Below, piece by piece: positions 27,340 through 37,086 of a DNA stretch of 64,000 nucleotides. The notes under the pieces were generated by a model, which saw only the letters and a program-made list of their open reading frames with translations, was not told the DNA's origin and made no database searches. Origin of the DNA: Gammaproteobacteria bacterium UBA2679 (GTDB taxonomy: Bacteria; Pseudomonadota; Gammaproteobacteria; Pseudomonadales; Oleiphilaceae); assembly GCA_002354735.1 (NCBI GenBank), contig DEMD01000010.1:310001-374000 (forward strand), read 5' to 3'. The position numbers and the translations under genes are program-made. Numbering within the stretch: position 1 is the first letter of the stretch; each line of letters begins with the position of its first letter.

Positions 27340-28052
27340 ATGCTCCTGGCCAGGGCGATTTCTTCGCGCATGCGGCTGATGGTACTGGCGTAGTCTTCGC
27401 TGTTGAATATGGCAGAACCAGCGACGAACATGTCCGCGCCGGCCTGTGCAATCTCACGAATGTTGTCGATCTTCACGCCGCCGTCTATTTCCAGCCGGAT
27501 ATTGCGGCCAGTGGCATCGATGCGCTGACGAACTTCCTTCAGCTTGCGCAGTGTGGACGGAATGAAGGATTGACCACCGAAGCCCGGGTTTACCGACATC
27601 AGCAACACGACGTCGAGCTGTTCGAGGGTGTAGTCCAGCACGCTCAGCGGCGTGGCCGGATTCAGCACGAGACCGGCCTTGCAGCCATGCTGCTTGATCA
27701 AGGCTATGGAGCGGTCGACATGGTCGGAGGCTTCAGGGTGAAAGGTAATCCACGTGGCACCAGCCTTGGCGAACAACTCGATGAGTGGATCGACTGGCTT
27801 GACCATCAGATGCACATCGATGGCCGCATCCAGACCGTCCTTCTTCAGCGAGCGCGCAACGGCTTCGCAGACCATCGGACCGATGGTGAGATTGGGGACA
27901 TAGTGATTGTCCATGACATCGAAATGGACGACGTCTGCACCAGCTTCGATGACGTGGCGGATTTCCTCGCCCAGACGGGCAAAATCGGCAGACAGGATCG
28001 ATGGGGCGATCAGGGCGTTCGCAGATTGATTCGACGCGCTTTGTTTCGACAT
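27336..28052 (-). CDS. rpe: Ribulose-phosphate 3-epimerase
   Basis: This 238-residue TIM-barrel enzyme of the pentose phosphate pathway has motifs [43 protein letters not shown] and EIDGGVK. The ATG at 28052 has GGAG eight bases upstream; a longer frame from a GTG at 28085 lacks such a site. In many Gammaproteobacteria rpe is followed by gph and then trpE; here gph is absent and rpe is coupled directly to trpE. Confidence 0.95.
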   Translation of the reverse strand: MSKQSASNQSANALIAPSILSADFARLGEEIRHVIEAGADVVHFDVMDNHYVPNLTIGPMVCEAVARSLKKDGLDAAIDVHLMVKPVDPLIELFAKAGATWITFHPEASDHVDRSIALIKQHGCKAGLVLNPATPLSVLDYTLEQLDVVLLMSVNPGFGGQSFIPSTLRKLKEVRQRIDATGRNIRLEIDGGVKIDNIREIAQAGADMFVAGSAIFNSEDYASTISRMREEIALARSI

Positions 28053-28118
28053 GTGCAAACTCCGTCCATACTTGAAGAACACCACATCTTACTGGAACGG
28101 CTCACAGGCTCAAGCTCG

Positions 28119-29201
28119 ATGGTCACAGGTTGTGCTTCACCAAAACGCGTTAGTTTATTGCACTTGATTCGTCGTGTCTCGTGCGGCGGCCTGATTTTGA
28201 GCGGCGTGGCGCTGTTCGGCCCGCTTTTGACGGGCGGAGCCATGTCGGCCCACGCTGCCGACGCTGAGATCAGTGCTGCCGAGCAGTACGAGCGCCTGCT
28301 TGCTGCAGACCAGGCGGCACTTGCGGCGCTGGAGCGCCAGCTGACGGCCGCGCCGGGCTCACTCACGCGAATCGAACAGCTTGGCAGCGATCAAACCGGC
28401 TTCGCGCCTGTGCTTGGATTGGCGCTTGTGCCGCAGGGGAAGGTGGTACGGGGTGGCGTGCTATTGCTGCACGATAGTGGTCAGCATCCTGATTGGCCCG
28501 CGTTTCCCGGCCCGGCCCGTCAGGCACTCGCCGGCGATGGCTGGCACACCCTATCCATTGCGCTTACGCCCGTACGATCCGATACCCGACCATCGCGCAG
28601 TCTGCCACCTCGGTTGGCCGGTGGCGGGCTACCAGCGGCGGCTGAGGGCAATACTGCAGCTGCGGATGCTGGCACTGCGGCGGCAGCGCCCGTGCCGTCC
28701 GACACGGTGCCAGCGGCCGATCCCGCTGAGGCGCAACCGGCGGCAGCACCCAGGCTGAAACAGTTTTCCGATATTGAGCGAGTGGCGCTGGGCCTGGCCT
28801 GGCTGGGTCAGCAGAAGGTCGACAATCAGGTGCTTCTGGGAGTGGGCTCCGGCGCCGATACAGCGGTGGCTGCTTACAGCAGTCTCAACCTGGGCACTCG
28901 CGATATCGTGCTGGTGCTAATCAGCTCATCACTCGGATTCATCGAAATGAGTGAGCTGGTGAAGCAGAACCCGGGCCTTGCGGAGGCGGTGGTGCTGGAT
29001 ATATATGATCATACGAGCAACTACGCTAGTGCGCTGGCCAAGGGGCGGAAGACTGTCATGATGCGTAACGCCGCGAAAGGCTATCAACAGCGTGGTATCG
29101 CTGGTATCGATGGTGACCTTCGCGAGTACCATGAGCCCGTTATCCGCAGTCTCAGAGGCTGGATACGGCGCTACGCACCCGGCATCGAAGTGACGCGATA
29201 G
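28119..29201 (+). CDS. DUF3530 family exported protein (alpha/beta-hydrolase-like)
   Basis: This 360-residue protein has an N-terminal signal sequence (hydrophobic core near residues 20-42, ending SAHAAD). The DUF3530 fold shows GVLLLHDSGQHPDWP, DGWHTLSIALTP, and GVGSGADTA in place of a usual nucleophile elbow. A Pro/Ala-rich linker (about residues 165-210) interrupts the domain. Catalysis is uncertain. The open frame extends far upstream over rpe, but the signal peptide and neighbour position support the ATG at 28119. It is divergent from rpe across 66 bp. Confidence 0.8.
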   Translation: MVTGCASPKRVSLLHLIRRVSCGGLILSGVALFGPLLTGGAMSAHAADAEISAAEQYERLLAADQAALAALERQLTAAPGSLTRIEQLGSDQTGFAPVLGLALVPQGKVVRGGVLLLHDSGQHPDWPAFPGPARQALAGDGWHTLSIALTPVRSDTRPSRSLPPRLAGGGLPAAAEGNTAAADAGTAAAAPVPSDTVPAADPAEAQPAAAPRLKQFSDIERVALGLAWLGQQKVDNQVLLGVGSGADTAVAAYSSLNLGTRDIVLVLISSSLGFIEMSELVKQNPGLAEAVVLDIYDHTSNYASALAKGRKTVMMRNAAKGYQQRGIAGIDGDLREYHEPVIRSLRGWIRRYAPGIEVTR

Positions 29202-29205
29202 GCGG

Positions 29206-29886
29206 TCAGTGGCAGGGCAGCAGCGCGGCGCTGAGGTGATAGAGCGAGGTCTGCGTTGGTATGATCTGGTTCAGCGCTTCGAGGATCCGCTTCGAGTTCT
29301 GCGGCCCTCGCAGTACGGCTTCAAGGTCTCCGTCCGGATTGATCAGCGCCAGGCTGTCGGAGTGGCTGACGATGTAGTTGCCATCGTCATCCTTTGCCTC
29401 AGCTTCGAAGACCGTGTTCAGCTGCAGGGCCAGTTTCTGGGTCTCTTTGAATTCAGCTCGGGCCCCTATGAAGTCTTCATTGAAATGGCCCAGGTAGGTT
29501 CGCATGGTGTCCAGATCGTCTCGCGCTGGATCCATGGTCAGGTACACGACCTGTAGAGGATAGTACGGTTGCGTCTTGTCCCACTCGGCCTGCACCTTGG
29601 CCAGCTCCACCAGATTGATCGGGCAGATGTCGGGGCATGACATATAGCCGAAGTTTACCAGCACCCATTGCCCTTCAAAGTCTTTGGTCAGGTCAATGGT
29701 CTTGCCGGTCGTCGCTTCCAGGGGCTGCGCTTCAATCACCCGCGGCTCAGGCATCATGACCGCGTTAAGCAGGCTCAGCTGCTCGATGTCCAGGCTGCGC
29801 CCCTTGCTGAACTGCATACCGAGGAAGATCCCGAGCCCCGCAGCCAGCAAGGCGATGAGGATGATACCAATAGCTTGAGGCTTCAA
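29206..29886 (-). CDS. SCO1/SenC family copper chaperone
   Basis: This 226-residue membrane-anchored thioredoxin-fold protein has an N-terminal helix (about 5-25), the copper-binding C84-P-D-I-C88 and H175 in IVSHSDS. Sco proteins deliver copper to the CuA site of cytochrome c oxidase. The TTG start has AAAGGAA about six bases upstream. No oxidase genes are adjacent. It may be transcribed after murU (37-base gap). The extra Cys near the end (LLPCH) is unusual. Confidence 0.92.
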   Translation of the reverse strand: MKPQAIGIILIALLAAGLGIFLGMQFSKGRSLDIEQLSLLNAVMMPEPRVIEAQPLEATTGKTIDLTKDFEGQWVLVNFGYMSCPDICPINLVELAKVQAEWDKTQPYYPLQVVYLTMDPARDDLDTMRTYLGHFNEDFIGARAEFKETQKLALQLNTVFEAEAKDDDGNYIVSHSDSLALINPDGDLEAVLRGPQNSKRILEALNQIIPTQTSLYHLSAALLPCH

Positions 29887-29923
29887 ACGTAAATTCCTTT
29901 CTGAATACGGTCAGATAAGCGGG

Positions 29924-30667
29924 TCAGGGGCGGGATTGTAGCATGCGATCAAGTGCCTGTAGTCGGTCGACTGTGCCAATATCCAGCCAGGTCGCCTCGA
30001 GTGCCTGTCCAGTGACTCCGCCCTGGTCCATGGCCTTGCGCAGAACCGGCGCCAGCGGATAGGCACCTGCCGGCAGTTGGCTGAACATCGAAGACCGGTA
30101 GCGGCCGATGCCTGAGAAGGTCATGACGCGAGCCTGTCCGGCGCTCATCGCCGTGCCTTGTATGAGCGGCTTGGTGCGAACCCGCCCGTCATCGTACAGG
30201 AGAAAGTCGCCAGCAGTATTGTGTTCCGGGTTTTCAGTGAGCAGAACGTGCGCCAGCTGGCCAGTCCCGAGTCTGTGCTCGAGGAGCTGACTGTAGTCGT
30301 ATTCGCAATACACATCGCCGTTGGTCACGATGAACTCGAAGTCATTCGTGCCACCACCGGCATCATCAGAAGCCAGCAGCGGCAGCGCTTTTCTGATGCC
30401 ACCCGCGGTCTCCAGCGGCTCGCCTTCGGCTGAGTATCTGATACGTGCGCCGTAGCGGCTGCCGTCGCCAAGCGCAGCTTCAATCTGCTCGCCTAACCAT
30501 GCGTGGTTGATGACCAGATCCCGCACACCGGCTTTCACGAGGCTATCGATGGTGTATTCGATAAGAGCCTTGCCGCCCGCCTGCAACAATGGTTTTGGCG
30601 TATGCTCGGTGAGTGGGCGCATGCGCGTGCCGTAGCCGGCTGCCAGGATGAGTGCCTTGATGCTCAT
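29924..30667 (-). CDS. murU: N-acetylmuramate-1-phosphate uridylyltransferase (MurU-like)
   Basis: This 247-residue nucleotidyltransferase has the pyrophosphorylase motif ILAAGYGTRMRPLTEHTPKPLL. Together with the adjacent kinase it forms the AmgK-MurU bypass that turns recycled MurNAc into UDP-MurNAc. Its ATG overlaps the amgK stop by four bases, which strongly supports the assignment, as does the position beside lptD, as in Pseudomonas. Confidence 0.92.
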   Translation of the reverse strand: MSIKALILAAGYGTRMRPLTEHTPKPLLQAGGKALIEYTIDSLVKAGVRDLVINHAWLGEQIEAALGDGSRYGARIRYSAEGEPLETAGGIRKALPLLASDDAGGGTNDFEFIVTNGDVYCEYDYSQLLEHRLGTGQLAHVLLTENPEHNTAGDFLLYDDGRVRTKPLIQGTAMSAGQARVMTFSGIGRYRSSMFSQLPAGAYPLAPVLRKAMDQGGVTGQALEATWLDIGTVDRLQALDRMLQSRP

Positions 30668-31776
30668 GCCTTGGCCGTTGTTTGCGCAAACACCTGGTAA
30701 GCTGGAATGACCTCACTGCGCAGCAGTGCTTCAAATCGGCGCATGATATCGACGTAACGTGAGGTCTGGCTCAGACTGGCGGCAGTGTCCGCCAGATACG
30801 TGAGTACCAGAGGGATGTCCTTCAGATAGCGTGGCTTGCCATCCCGTCGGTATAGTCTGGCAAAGATACCTGCGGCCTTGAGATGCCGTTGCATGCCCAT
30901 GAGGTCGAACTGCACTGGCGTGAAGGCCGTGACATGGCTCTGGCCTTCACTATGGGCGAAATAGTGGGTAATCAGGCGCTGGCGCAGCTCGTCGTCCAGC
31001 AGTACGTAGCAATCCTTCAGCAGCGAGACGAGATCGTAGCTCGATGGGCCCACCACCGCGTCCTGAAAGTCGATGATGCGGATTGCATCCTTGTCGTCGA
31101 TCATCAGATTGCGCGAATGATAGTCGCGGTGCACCACACTGTGCGGCTGAGCAAGCGCCTCCAGTACCAGCACATCGTCCAGGGCGACCAGTAGGTCGTG
31201 ACTTTCCGGAGAGACTTCAGGCGTCAATGCCAGACAGGCTTCGAGCAACCAATCACGGAACAAAGCAGTTTCACGTCGCAGCAGCGCTTCATCGTAGCGA
31301 GGCATGGCGGCTACTGCATCACTATCGAGCGGCAGGGCCTGAATACGGCACAGGGCTTCGATTGCGGCCTGATAGTAACCCTCAATTTTCGCTGAGCCGG
31401 CAGCAACGCGAGAGCCTGTCAGCTGGAACAGCGTTCGGTCGTCCAGATCTTCCATGGCAATGAAGCCGGCTTCGTCATCGACGGCAAACAAAGCAGGTAC
31501 AGCAATGTCAGCAGCATGCCAGTCTTCTGCTATCGTTACGAACGGCCGTGTGCTCTCATGCGGGGGCGGCGCATCCATGAGCATCATGCGCTTACCGGAC
31601 GGCGAGGTAATTCGGCAGTAGTGGCGGAAGCTGGCATCGCCTGGCAGAGGGCTGGCCCACTCTGTGCGGGCAGCTACGAATTCGTGATCCACTCGTGGCC
31701 CATCATTCGTCAAGCCGGACACGGCCGTAGGGGCGGCCATCAGCCTTACCCATTCAATCAGTTGCTCAAGTCTCAA
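30664..31776 (-). CDS. amgK: N-acetylmuramate/N-acetylglucosamine kinase (AmgK-like)
   Basis: This 370-residue aminoglycoside-phosphotransferase-fold kinase has a catalytic loop HRDYHSRNLMI and metal site IIDFQDAVVGPSSYDL. It phosphorylates MurNAc and GlcNAc at C1 in cell-wall recycling. It begins with TTG; RLEQLIEWV aligns with the start region of known AmgK proteins and GDASFRHYCR is the family P-loop region. There is no strong ribosome binding site. It lies between the patatin gene and murU. Confidence 0.92.
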   Translation of the reverse strand: MRLEQLIEWVRLMAAPTAVSGLTNDGPRVDHEFVAARTEWASPLPGDASFRHYCRITSPSGKRMMLMDAPPPHESTRPFVTIAEDWHAADIAVPALFAVDDEAGFIAMEDLDDRTLFQLTGSRVAAGSAKIEGYYQAAIEALCRIQALPLDSDAVAAMPRYDEALLRRETALFRDWLLEACLALTPEVSPESHDLLVALDDVLVLEALAQPHSVVHRDYHSRNLMIDDKDAIRIIDFQDAVVGPSSYDLVSLLKDCYVLLDDELRQRLITHYFAHSEGQSHVTAFTPVQFDLMGMQRHLKAAGIFARLYRRDGKPRYLKDIPLVLTYLADTAASLSQTSRYVDIMRRFEALLRSEVIPAYQVFAQTTAKA

Positions 31777-31794
31777 GAAAAGCCTGCTTCTGGT

Positions 31795-32946
31795 CTAAGC
31801 CGTTGGAGTCGGATGTGCACGCAGGAACTGTTCGATCTGCCGCTCATGCGCACGCGCATCATTGTACCCGAGGTCGATCAGCTCGCTGATGAAAGATCGT
31901 TCAAACATCAGGTAGCTTGCCATACTCGCGCCGCCTTCAGGGTCGCTCTTGCTCTGCCCGAGAAATTTGCGTACGGCTGGCGGCAGGTCATCGGTATGAC
32001 GTGAAGCAATCTGGTCGATAGGTTCGCTGGGCGATATGACAAGAATATCCAGCGGCTTCAGGTTCAGCGGCGACTTGGCAAGCGTATCCGAGGGAATCAT
32101 GTTGATAAGCTGATTGATGAGCAGCGCCTTGTCAATATCGTTTTCGATGACATCGAGAAAGGCGCCGTTGAGCATATGCTCCATTACCTGAGCCAGATTC
32201 GGGAACTTGCGGGCCTTCACCCGCTGTGGCGCGGAGATCCTGTTGGCGCTCACGCCAATTATGAGCAGGCGTTCAGCGCCAAGGTGAACCGCCGGGCTGA
32301 GTGGCGCCATGTTTCGGACGACGCCGTCGCCAAAGTACTCCCGATTGATCTTGACCGGTGGAAAGATGGTCGGAATCGCCGAAGAGGCCAGCAAGTGATC
32401 CACTTCAAGGCGCGTTGCCATGCCGACACGCTGCCCAAGATGCCAGCCCTCGAGGTGGTTGCCGCCCTGAAAAAAGCTGACGCTCTGACCACTCTTGTAG
32501 CCACAGGCTGTCACTGATACTGCCTTTATACCGCCTTGTTCGATGGCGGCGGCCAGTCCTTCCGCATTCATCACCTTGCCGAGAAAGCTTTTCAGCGGCG
32601 TCGCGTCGAGCATCGAAGCCGGCATATCATGTTCGTCGCCACTGAGAAATGATTTGACGAAGTGCGACATGCGCTTGGCAACGCCCCAGAAGTCTGTGCG
32701 GTATATGTCTGAAGATTTCAGGCCGAGCCAGAGCTTGACCAGTGAATCGACACTTTCCCTGAAGTTGCTACCATTGGCGGCCAGGCCGACGGCATTCAGC
32801 GCCCCGGCTGAGGTGCCGCAAATGATGGGGAAAGGGTGTGTCAGTTCAGGCAGCTGATCTGCAATCGCCTTGAGTACGCCGATCTGGTAAGCCGCTCTCG
32901 CGCCGCCGCCGGTCAGTATCAATGCTGTGTTTCGATTTCCGGTCAC
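31795..32946 (-). CDS. Patatin-like phospholipase
   Basis: This 383-residue hydrolase has the glycine-rich oxyanion loop LTGGGARAAYQ, the nucleophile G-x-S-x-G (GTSAG, S46) and the DGVVRN dyad Asp. It belongs to the RssA-like bacterial patatins, which cut acyl ester bonds in phospholipids. The start codon is GTG. It is divergent from lptD and precedes amgK by 18 bases, so it may head the amgK-murU transcript. Confidence 0.92.
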   Translation of the reverse strand: MTGNRNTALILTGGGARAAYQIGVLKAIADQLPELTHPFPIICGTSAGALNAVGLAANGSNFRESVDSLVKLWLGLKSSDIYRTDFWGVAKRMSHFVKSFLSGDEHDMPASMLDATPLKSFLGKVMNAEGLAAAIEQGGIKAVSVTACGYKSGQSVSFFQGGNHLEGWHLGQRVGMATRLEVDHLLASSAIPTIFPPVKINREYFGDGVVRNMAPLSPAVHLGAERLLIIGVSANRISAPQRVKARKFPNLAQVMEHMLNGAFLDVIENDIDKALLINQLINMIPSDTLAKSPLNLKPLDILVISPSEPIDQIASRHTDDLPPAVRKFLGQSKSDPEGGASMASYLMFERSFISELIDLGYNDARAHERQIEQFLRAHPTPTA

Positions 32947-33024
32947 TGGGCCTGGTCTCTTGTCTGAACGCTTGTTTGCGCAATGTTTTGTTGGTTATTT
33001 GCTTCCAGTCTAGTTCAAAAGTCC

Positions 33025-33054
33025 TTGTACTGCGCCGACTGGCCTCGCTATAGT
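33025..33054 (+). promoter_or_regulatory. Candidate sigma-70 promoter of the lptD operon
   Basis: TTGTAC (33025-33030) and TATAGT (33049-33054) are 18 bp apart, with 5 of 6 matches in the -10 and 3 of 6 in the -35. It lies 123 bp before the lptD ATG in the 231-bp gap shared with the divergent patatin gene. No clear sigma-E promoter was recognised by eye. Confidence 0.35.
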
Positions 33055-33177
33055 TCGGCGCTGAACAGTCTGAAAACAACCGCTGCCAGCCGACTCGCCA
33101 GACCCCTTCGGTTGCCCCGGTCATTCCAGTAACGATCAATATTCGATCAAAGCCACGATCTGGATCCGCAAGCTCCA

Positions 33178-35691
33178 ATGCTCTATCGACCTTTTCGCCA
33201 CTGCATTAAAAGCGTGCCTCATGCAGTGGGGCGGGTCATTTGTGGCGCTCGCAACCTAATACTGGTTATTTCGGTGAGCCCTGCGCTGCTACCCGTATCT
33301 ATGGCCCGAGCCGACACTGAGACTCAAGTCAGTCCAGAAGCGCTCTCGGAAGCCGAGCGCCCCAGGCAGACCATCGCTGAACTCGACTGGGTGCCGCGCG
33401 AAAGTTTTGACAAGCGTCTACGGGATTCGATTGAACCCTACTGTGAGGGAACCTATCTGGTGCCGCAGTATGGCTTCGACATGACCCTGGAAACACCACC
33501 AACGCCTGCCGGCTCCAAACTGGCAGATCTTGTGAAGGCACGTGCCGGCGAAGTGAGTGCCGAGACTGGCTCATTTGTACGCTTCAAGGATGGCGTGGAG
33601 GTGCAGCAGGGCGAATGGTGGGTGCAGGCCGAGAATGCCGAAATGGATCGGAAAACCGATATCATGACCGCCTACGGTGGCATGATTGCCCGGGGACCGC
33701 GGGTTGGTTTTGCTGGCGGCTTCATGCGATACAACTTCAAGTCCAGTCTTATCGAGATCGAGAATGCCGACTACGTGCTGTACGAAAGACATGCACGAGG
33801 GGAGGCGACTTCCATTCGCTCGCAGGGTGCCGATGTCATATACGCTACAGATAGCAGCTACACCACCTGCTCACCCGGCAATACCTCCTGGTCTCTGCTC
33901 GCTCGCTCGCTCGAGCTGAATCGGGCTGAGGGTGAAGGCTATGCACGGAACGCCACGCTTCGGGTCGCTGATGTGCCTGTGCTTTATCTGCCGTATTTTG
34001 CCTTCCCGCTGGATGATCGTCGGCGGAGTGGTTTCCTGTTTCCGTTTATAGGGTCGTCGAATGCCGGTAGTGGTATTTCTGTCGGTGCGCCGTACTACTT
34101 CAACCTGGCGCCCAATTACGATCTCACCTACACCCCGCAATATATTCATAGACGCGGCATCCTTAACGAACTCGAAGGGCGTTATCTCGATCCGCGATCA
34201 GAAGCCGTACTCAGAGCGGGTTATATTGCCAACGATGAGGCCTTTGCCGAAAACAATCCGGACAAGAGCAGCGGCCGCCGGTTCGGGGTCGACTTCGAGC
34301 AGCGTTACCTGGTTGACCGCCAGTGGTACGCCCTGCTTGATTACAATTATGTGAGCGACACCCGTTATATCGACGATCTGAACCGCACGCTGCAGATCCA
34401 GAGTGAAACTCACATCCGCCGGACGATTGACGTAAAATACGCCGGCGAGGATGTCGAGTTGCGGACTCGCTTCCTGGGCTATCAGACGGTCGATCCAAAC
34501 ATCGCACGGGTGGATAGGCCGTATCTGCTGCTGCCACAGATCTATCTCGACTATGACATCAACGACGACCTGTTCCGATATCAGATTACTTCCGAGTACA
34601 GCTATTTCTGGCGTCGTGATGACGAGATTGAAGATCCTGCGCGACGGGTGAAGGGCAGTCGATGGCGCACGCAGCCCTCTGTCGCCTTTCCGTTCAGCCG
34701 TACCTGGGGCTATTTCACGCCGAAGCTCAAGCTCGATCATACCGACTATCTTTTGCAGGACCGGCTGCCCGGTGAGGACGAGCATATCAGCCGTACGGTG
34801 CCGTTCTTCAGCGTGGACTCAGGTATCTATCTGGATCGTAAGCTCGAACTCTTCGACAGACTGTATAATCAGAGTCTTGAGCCCCGTATCTTTTACGTGA
34901 CGTCTGCCCAGCAGAACCAGCAGGCCATACCGAATTTCGATACCTCGGTAGCGACCTTCAGTTTTTCGCAGCTCTACAACGAGGATCGGTTTTTCGGGGG
35001 GGATCGCGTAGGTGACAACAACCGTCTCACGCTGGGTTTCACGACACGCTTCAATGAATATATTTCGGGTTGGGAGAGGCTGCGCTTAAGTCTGGGTCAG
35101 ATCTTTCATTTCTCCGATCGGGAGGTTGGTTTCAGAGATGCGCTAGGTAACGAGCGCTCGCCCGGTACAGAGTTCGACGGTATCAGTGACGACAGCAAAT
35201 CGGCGCTCGCCGGTGAGCTGGCCTGGTCGCCGAACCGGCGTATGGACATCCGTGTTGATGGTTTGTGGGATCCCGATACGGGCCAGACCGAACTCGGTGG
35301 TACTTCAGTGTCTTACCATGACGAGGACTATCGAAGAATAGTGAACCTCACGCATCGATACAGCATCGACAACCTGGAGCAGGCCGATGTATCGACCATT
35401 CTGGCGATGACCGATACCACTTCGTTTATCGGCCGCTGGCTCTACGATCTCAATACTCGGCGCACGCTCGCGACCATTTACGGTCTTGAATACACCGATT
35501 GTTGCTGGAGAGTGCAGGCGATGGTCCGCAGTATTCTTGAGGATGACAACAAGATTGATCATGGCTTCATACTGCGCTTCGAGCTGCGCGGGCTTGGGGA
35601 GATCGGATCTGGCCTGTCCTATGCACTGGAGCAGGAAATCCGCAATTTCCGTGAGCGCGATAATTATCGACAGACGCGGTACAATTGGTAG
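33178..35691 (+). CDS. lptD: LPS-assembly protein LptD
   Basis: This 837-residue outer-membrane beta-barrel inserts lipopolysaccharide into the outer leaflet with LptE. An N-terminal export signal ends near MARAD. The OstA-like jellyroll follows (VEVQQGEWWVQAENAEMD), then the barrel, closing with an aromatic residue (YNW). Four Cys residues in the E. coli pattern, one in EPYCEG, one in YTTCSPG and the pair in TDCCW, should form the non-consecutive disulfides needed for assembly. It heads the lptD-surA-pdxA-ksgA-apaH-thiS-thiG series. Confidence 0.96.
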   Translation: MLYRPFRHCIKSVPHAVGRVICGARNLILVISVSPALLPVSMARADTETQVSPEALSEAERPRQTIAELDWVPRESFDKRLRDSIEPYCEGTYLVPQYGFDMTLETPPTPAGSKLADLVKARAGEVSAETGSFVRFKDGVEVQQGEWWVQAENAEMDRKTDIMTAYGGMIARGPRVGFAGGFMRYNFKSSLIEIENADYVLYERHARGEATSIRSQGADVIYATDSSYTTCSPGNTSWSLLARSLELNRAEGEGYARNATLRVADVPVLYLPYFAFPLDDRRRSGFLFPFIGSSNAGSGISVGAPYYFNLAPNYDLTYTPQYIHRRGILNELEGRYLDPRSEAVLRAGYIANDEAFAENNPDKSSGRRFGVDFEQRYLVDRQWYALLDYNYVSDTRYIDDLNRTLQIQSETHIRRTIDVKYAGEDVELRTRFLGYQTVDPNIARVDRPYLLLPQIYLDYDINDDLFRYQITSEYSYFWRRDDEIEDPARRVKGSRWRTQPSVAFPFSRTWGYFTPKLKLDHTDYLLQDRLPGEDEHISRTVPFFSVDSGIYLDRKLELFDRLYNQSLEPRIFYVTSAQQNQQAIPNFDTSVATFSFSQLYNEDRFFGGDRVGDNNRLTLGFTTRFNEYISGWERLRLSLGQIFHFSDREVGFRDALGNERSPGTEFDGISDDSKSALAGELAWSPNRRMDIRVDGLWDPDTGQTELGGTSVSYHDEDYRRIVNLTHRYSIDNLEQADVSTILAMTDTTSFIGRWLYDLNTRRTLATIYGLEYTDCCWRVQAMVRSILEDDNKIDHGFILRFELRGLGEIGSGLSYALEQEIRNFRERDNYRQTRYNW

Positions 35692-35733
35692 CCATTAGTC
35701 TGCAATCACACAGCCACAGGCTGATTGGAGTTT

Positions 35734-37086
35734 ATGAATAGTTCATCAATATCATTCTTCCGGAAGATCAGCTCTGCGCCACTGCTGCTCTGCCTTGGGC
35801 TCTTCACAGGGCTAGCCGGCCTCGCCACAACAGTTACGGCGGAAGAGACGCTGGTCGATTCGGTCGTCGTCGTGGTGGACGACGACATCGTGCTGAAGCA
35901 GGAAGTGGACGCGCGTGTCGATCAAATTCGCAAGCGTATACGTCGCGATGGCGGGACGCCGCCGCCGCGCACCGAGCTCGAGCAGCGCATCGTCGAACAG
36001 CTTATCAACGAACGAATTCAGTTGCAGATGGCACGGCGGGCAGGCCTTCGCGTCAATGACAGTCAGCTGAATGAAACGCTCTCGACTATCGCGAGAGAAA
36101 ACGGCATGACGCCCGAGCAGTTCGAAGAGGCCCTCAAACAGGACGGTTTGAGTCTCAGCGAAGCACGAGAGCAGATTCGTCGGGAAATGCTGATGGGTCG
36201 CCTGCAGCAGCGCAATGTTGAACCGCGTGTTCGGGTCACTGATCGTGAAGTTAATGATTATCTCGCCTCTGCTGCTGGGCAGGCGCAGTCGGAGAAGGAA
36301 TATCGACTGGCGCATATTCTGATTGAAGTTCCCAGTGGTGGTAACGCCGATCCAGCAAGCAACGAGACGCTGCAGCGTGTGCTCAAGTCACTGAAAGAGG
36401 GTGAAGATTTCGCGGCACTTGCGCGCGAGTATTCCGATTCCGGCACCGCTAGCGAGGGGGGCGATTTGGGCTGGCGCAAGGCCACCGACCTCCCCGGCCT
36501 GTTTTCACCAGTGGTGCCCGATCTCAAGGTCGGCGAGGTTTCGCGGCCGCTGACGACACCGGGTGGCCTTCATCTGGTCAAATTGGTAGAGCAACGCGGC
36601 GGAACGCAGAAGGTCGTCCAGCAGACCCTGACGGATCATATTCTCATCAGCCCCGGCGCCTTGCGCAGCGAAGCCCAGGCAGAGAAGTTGATCGGAGAAA
36701 TTGATCAGCGACTTGAAGCTGGCGAGTCTTTTGAAGCGCTGGCCCGTTCCTATTCTGACGATCCGGTCAGTGCCAGCAACGGTGGCTCACTGGAGTGGGC
36801 TTCGCCAGGTCAGACCGTGCCCGAGTTTGAGCAAGTCATGAACCAGACGCCTGTCGGCGAAACCAGCGAGCCCTTCCAGAGCCAGTTTGGCTGGCACATC
36901 CTGCGAGTTCGTGACCGACGTGAACAGGATCAAAGTGAGCGCTTCATGTTTGTCGAAGCCAAGAACTCGATCAGCAAGCGGAAGTTCCAGGAAGCTCTCA
37001 CGAAGTGGCGTACCGAAATCCGTGATGAAGCGTTCGTTGAATTCCGTGACAAGCGCTTCGCCCCGCAAGACGGCAGTGATAGTTAG
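35734..37086 (+). CDS. surA: Periplasmic chaperone / peptidyl-prolyl isomerase SurA
   Basis: This 450-residue exported chaperone for outer-membrane proteins has a signal peptide (about 1-34), a SurA N-domain (about 40-160) and two parvulin domains (RLAHILIEVP at about 190 and TDHILISPG at about 300), with the C-terminal helix completing the chaperone core. The ATG at 35734 sits three bases after GGAG, rather close; a TTG nine bases earlier is an alternative. LptD, encoded just upstream, is a main SurA client. Confidence 0.96.
   Translation: MNSSSISFFRKISSAPLLLCLGLFTGLAGLATTVTAEETLVDSVVVVVDDDIVLKQEVDARVDQIRKRIRRDGGTPPPRTELEQRIVEQLINERIQLQMARRAGLRVNDSQLNETLSTIARENGMTPEQFEEALKQDGLSLSEAREQIRREMLMGRLQQRNVEPRVRVTDREVNDYLASAAGQAQSEKEYRLAHILIEVPSGGNADPASNETLQRVLKSLKEGEDFAALAREYSDSGTASEGGDLGWRKATDLPGLFSPVVPDLKVGEVSRPLTTPGGLHLVKLVEQRGGTQKVVQQTLTDHILISPGALRSEAQAEKLIGEIDQRLEAGESFEALARSYSDDPVSASNGGSLEWASPGQTVPEFEQVMNQTPVGETSEPFQSQFGWHILRVRDRREQDQSERFMFVEAKNSISKRKFQEALTKWRTEIRDEAFVEFRDKRFAPQDGSDS

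Noticed and set aside
27570..28118. Upstream extension of the DUF3530 reading frame
   Set aside because: It runs antisense over rpe, and the real protein has a signal peptide starting at 28119.
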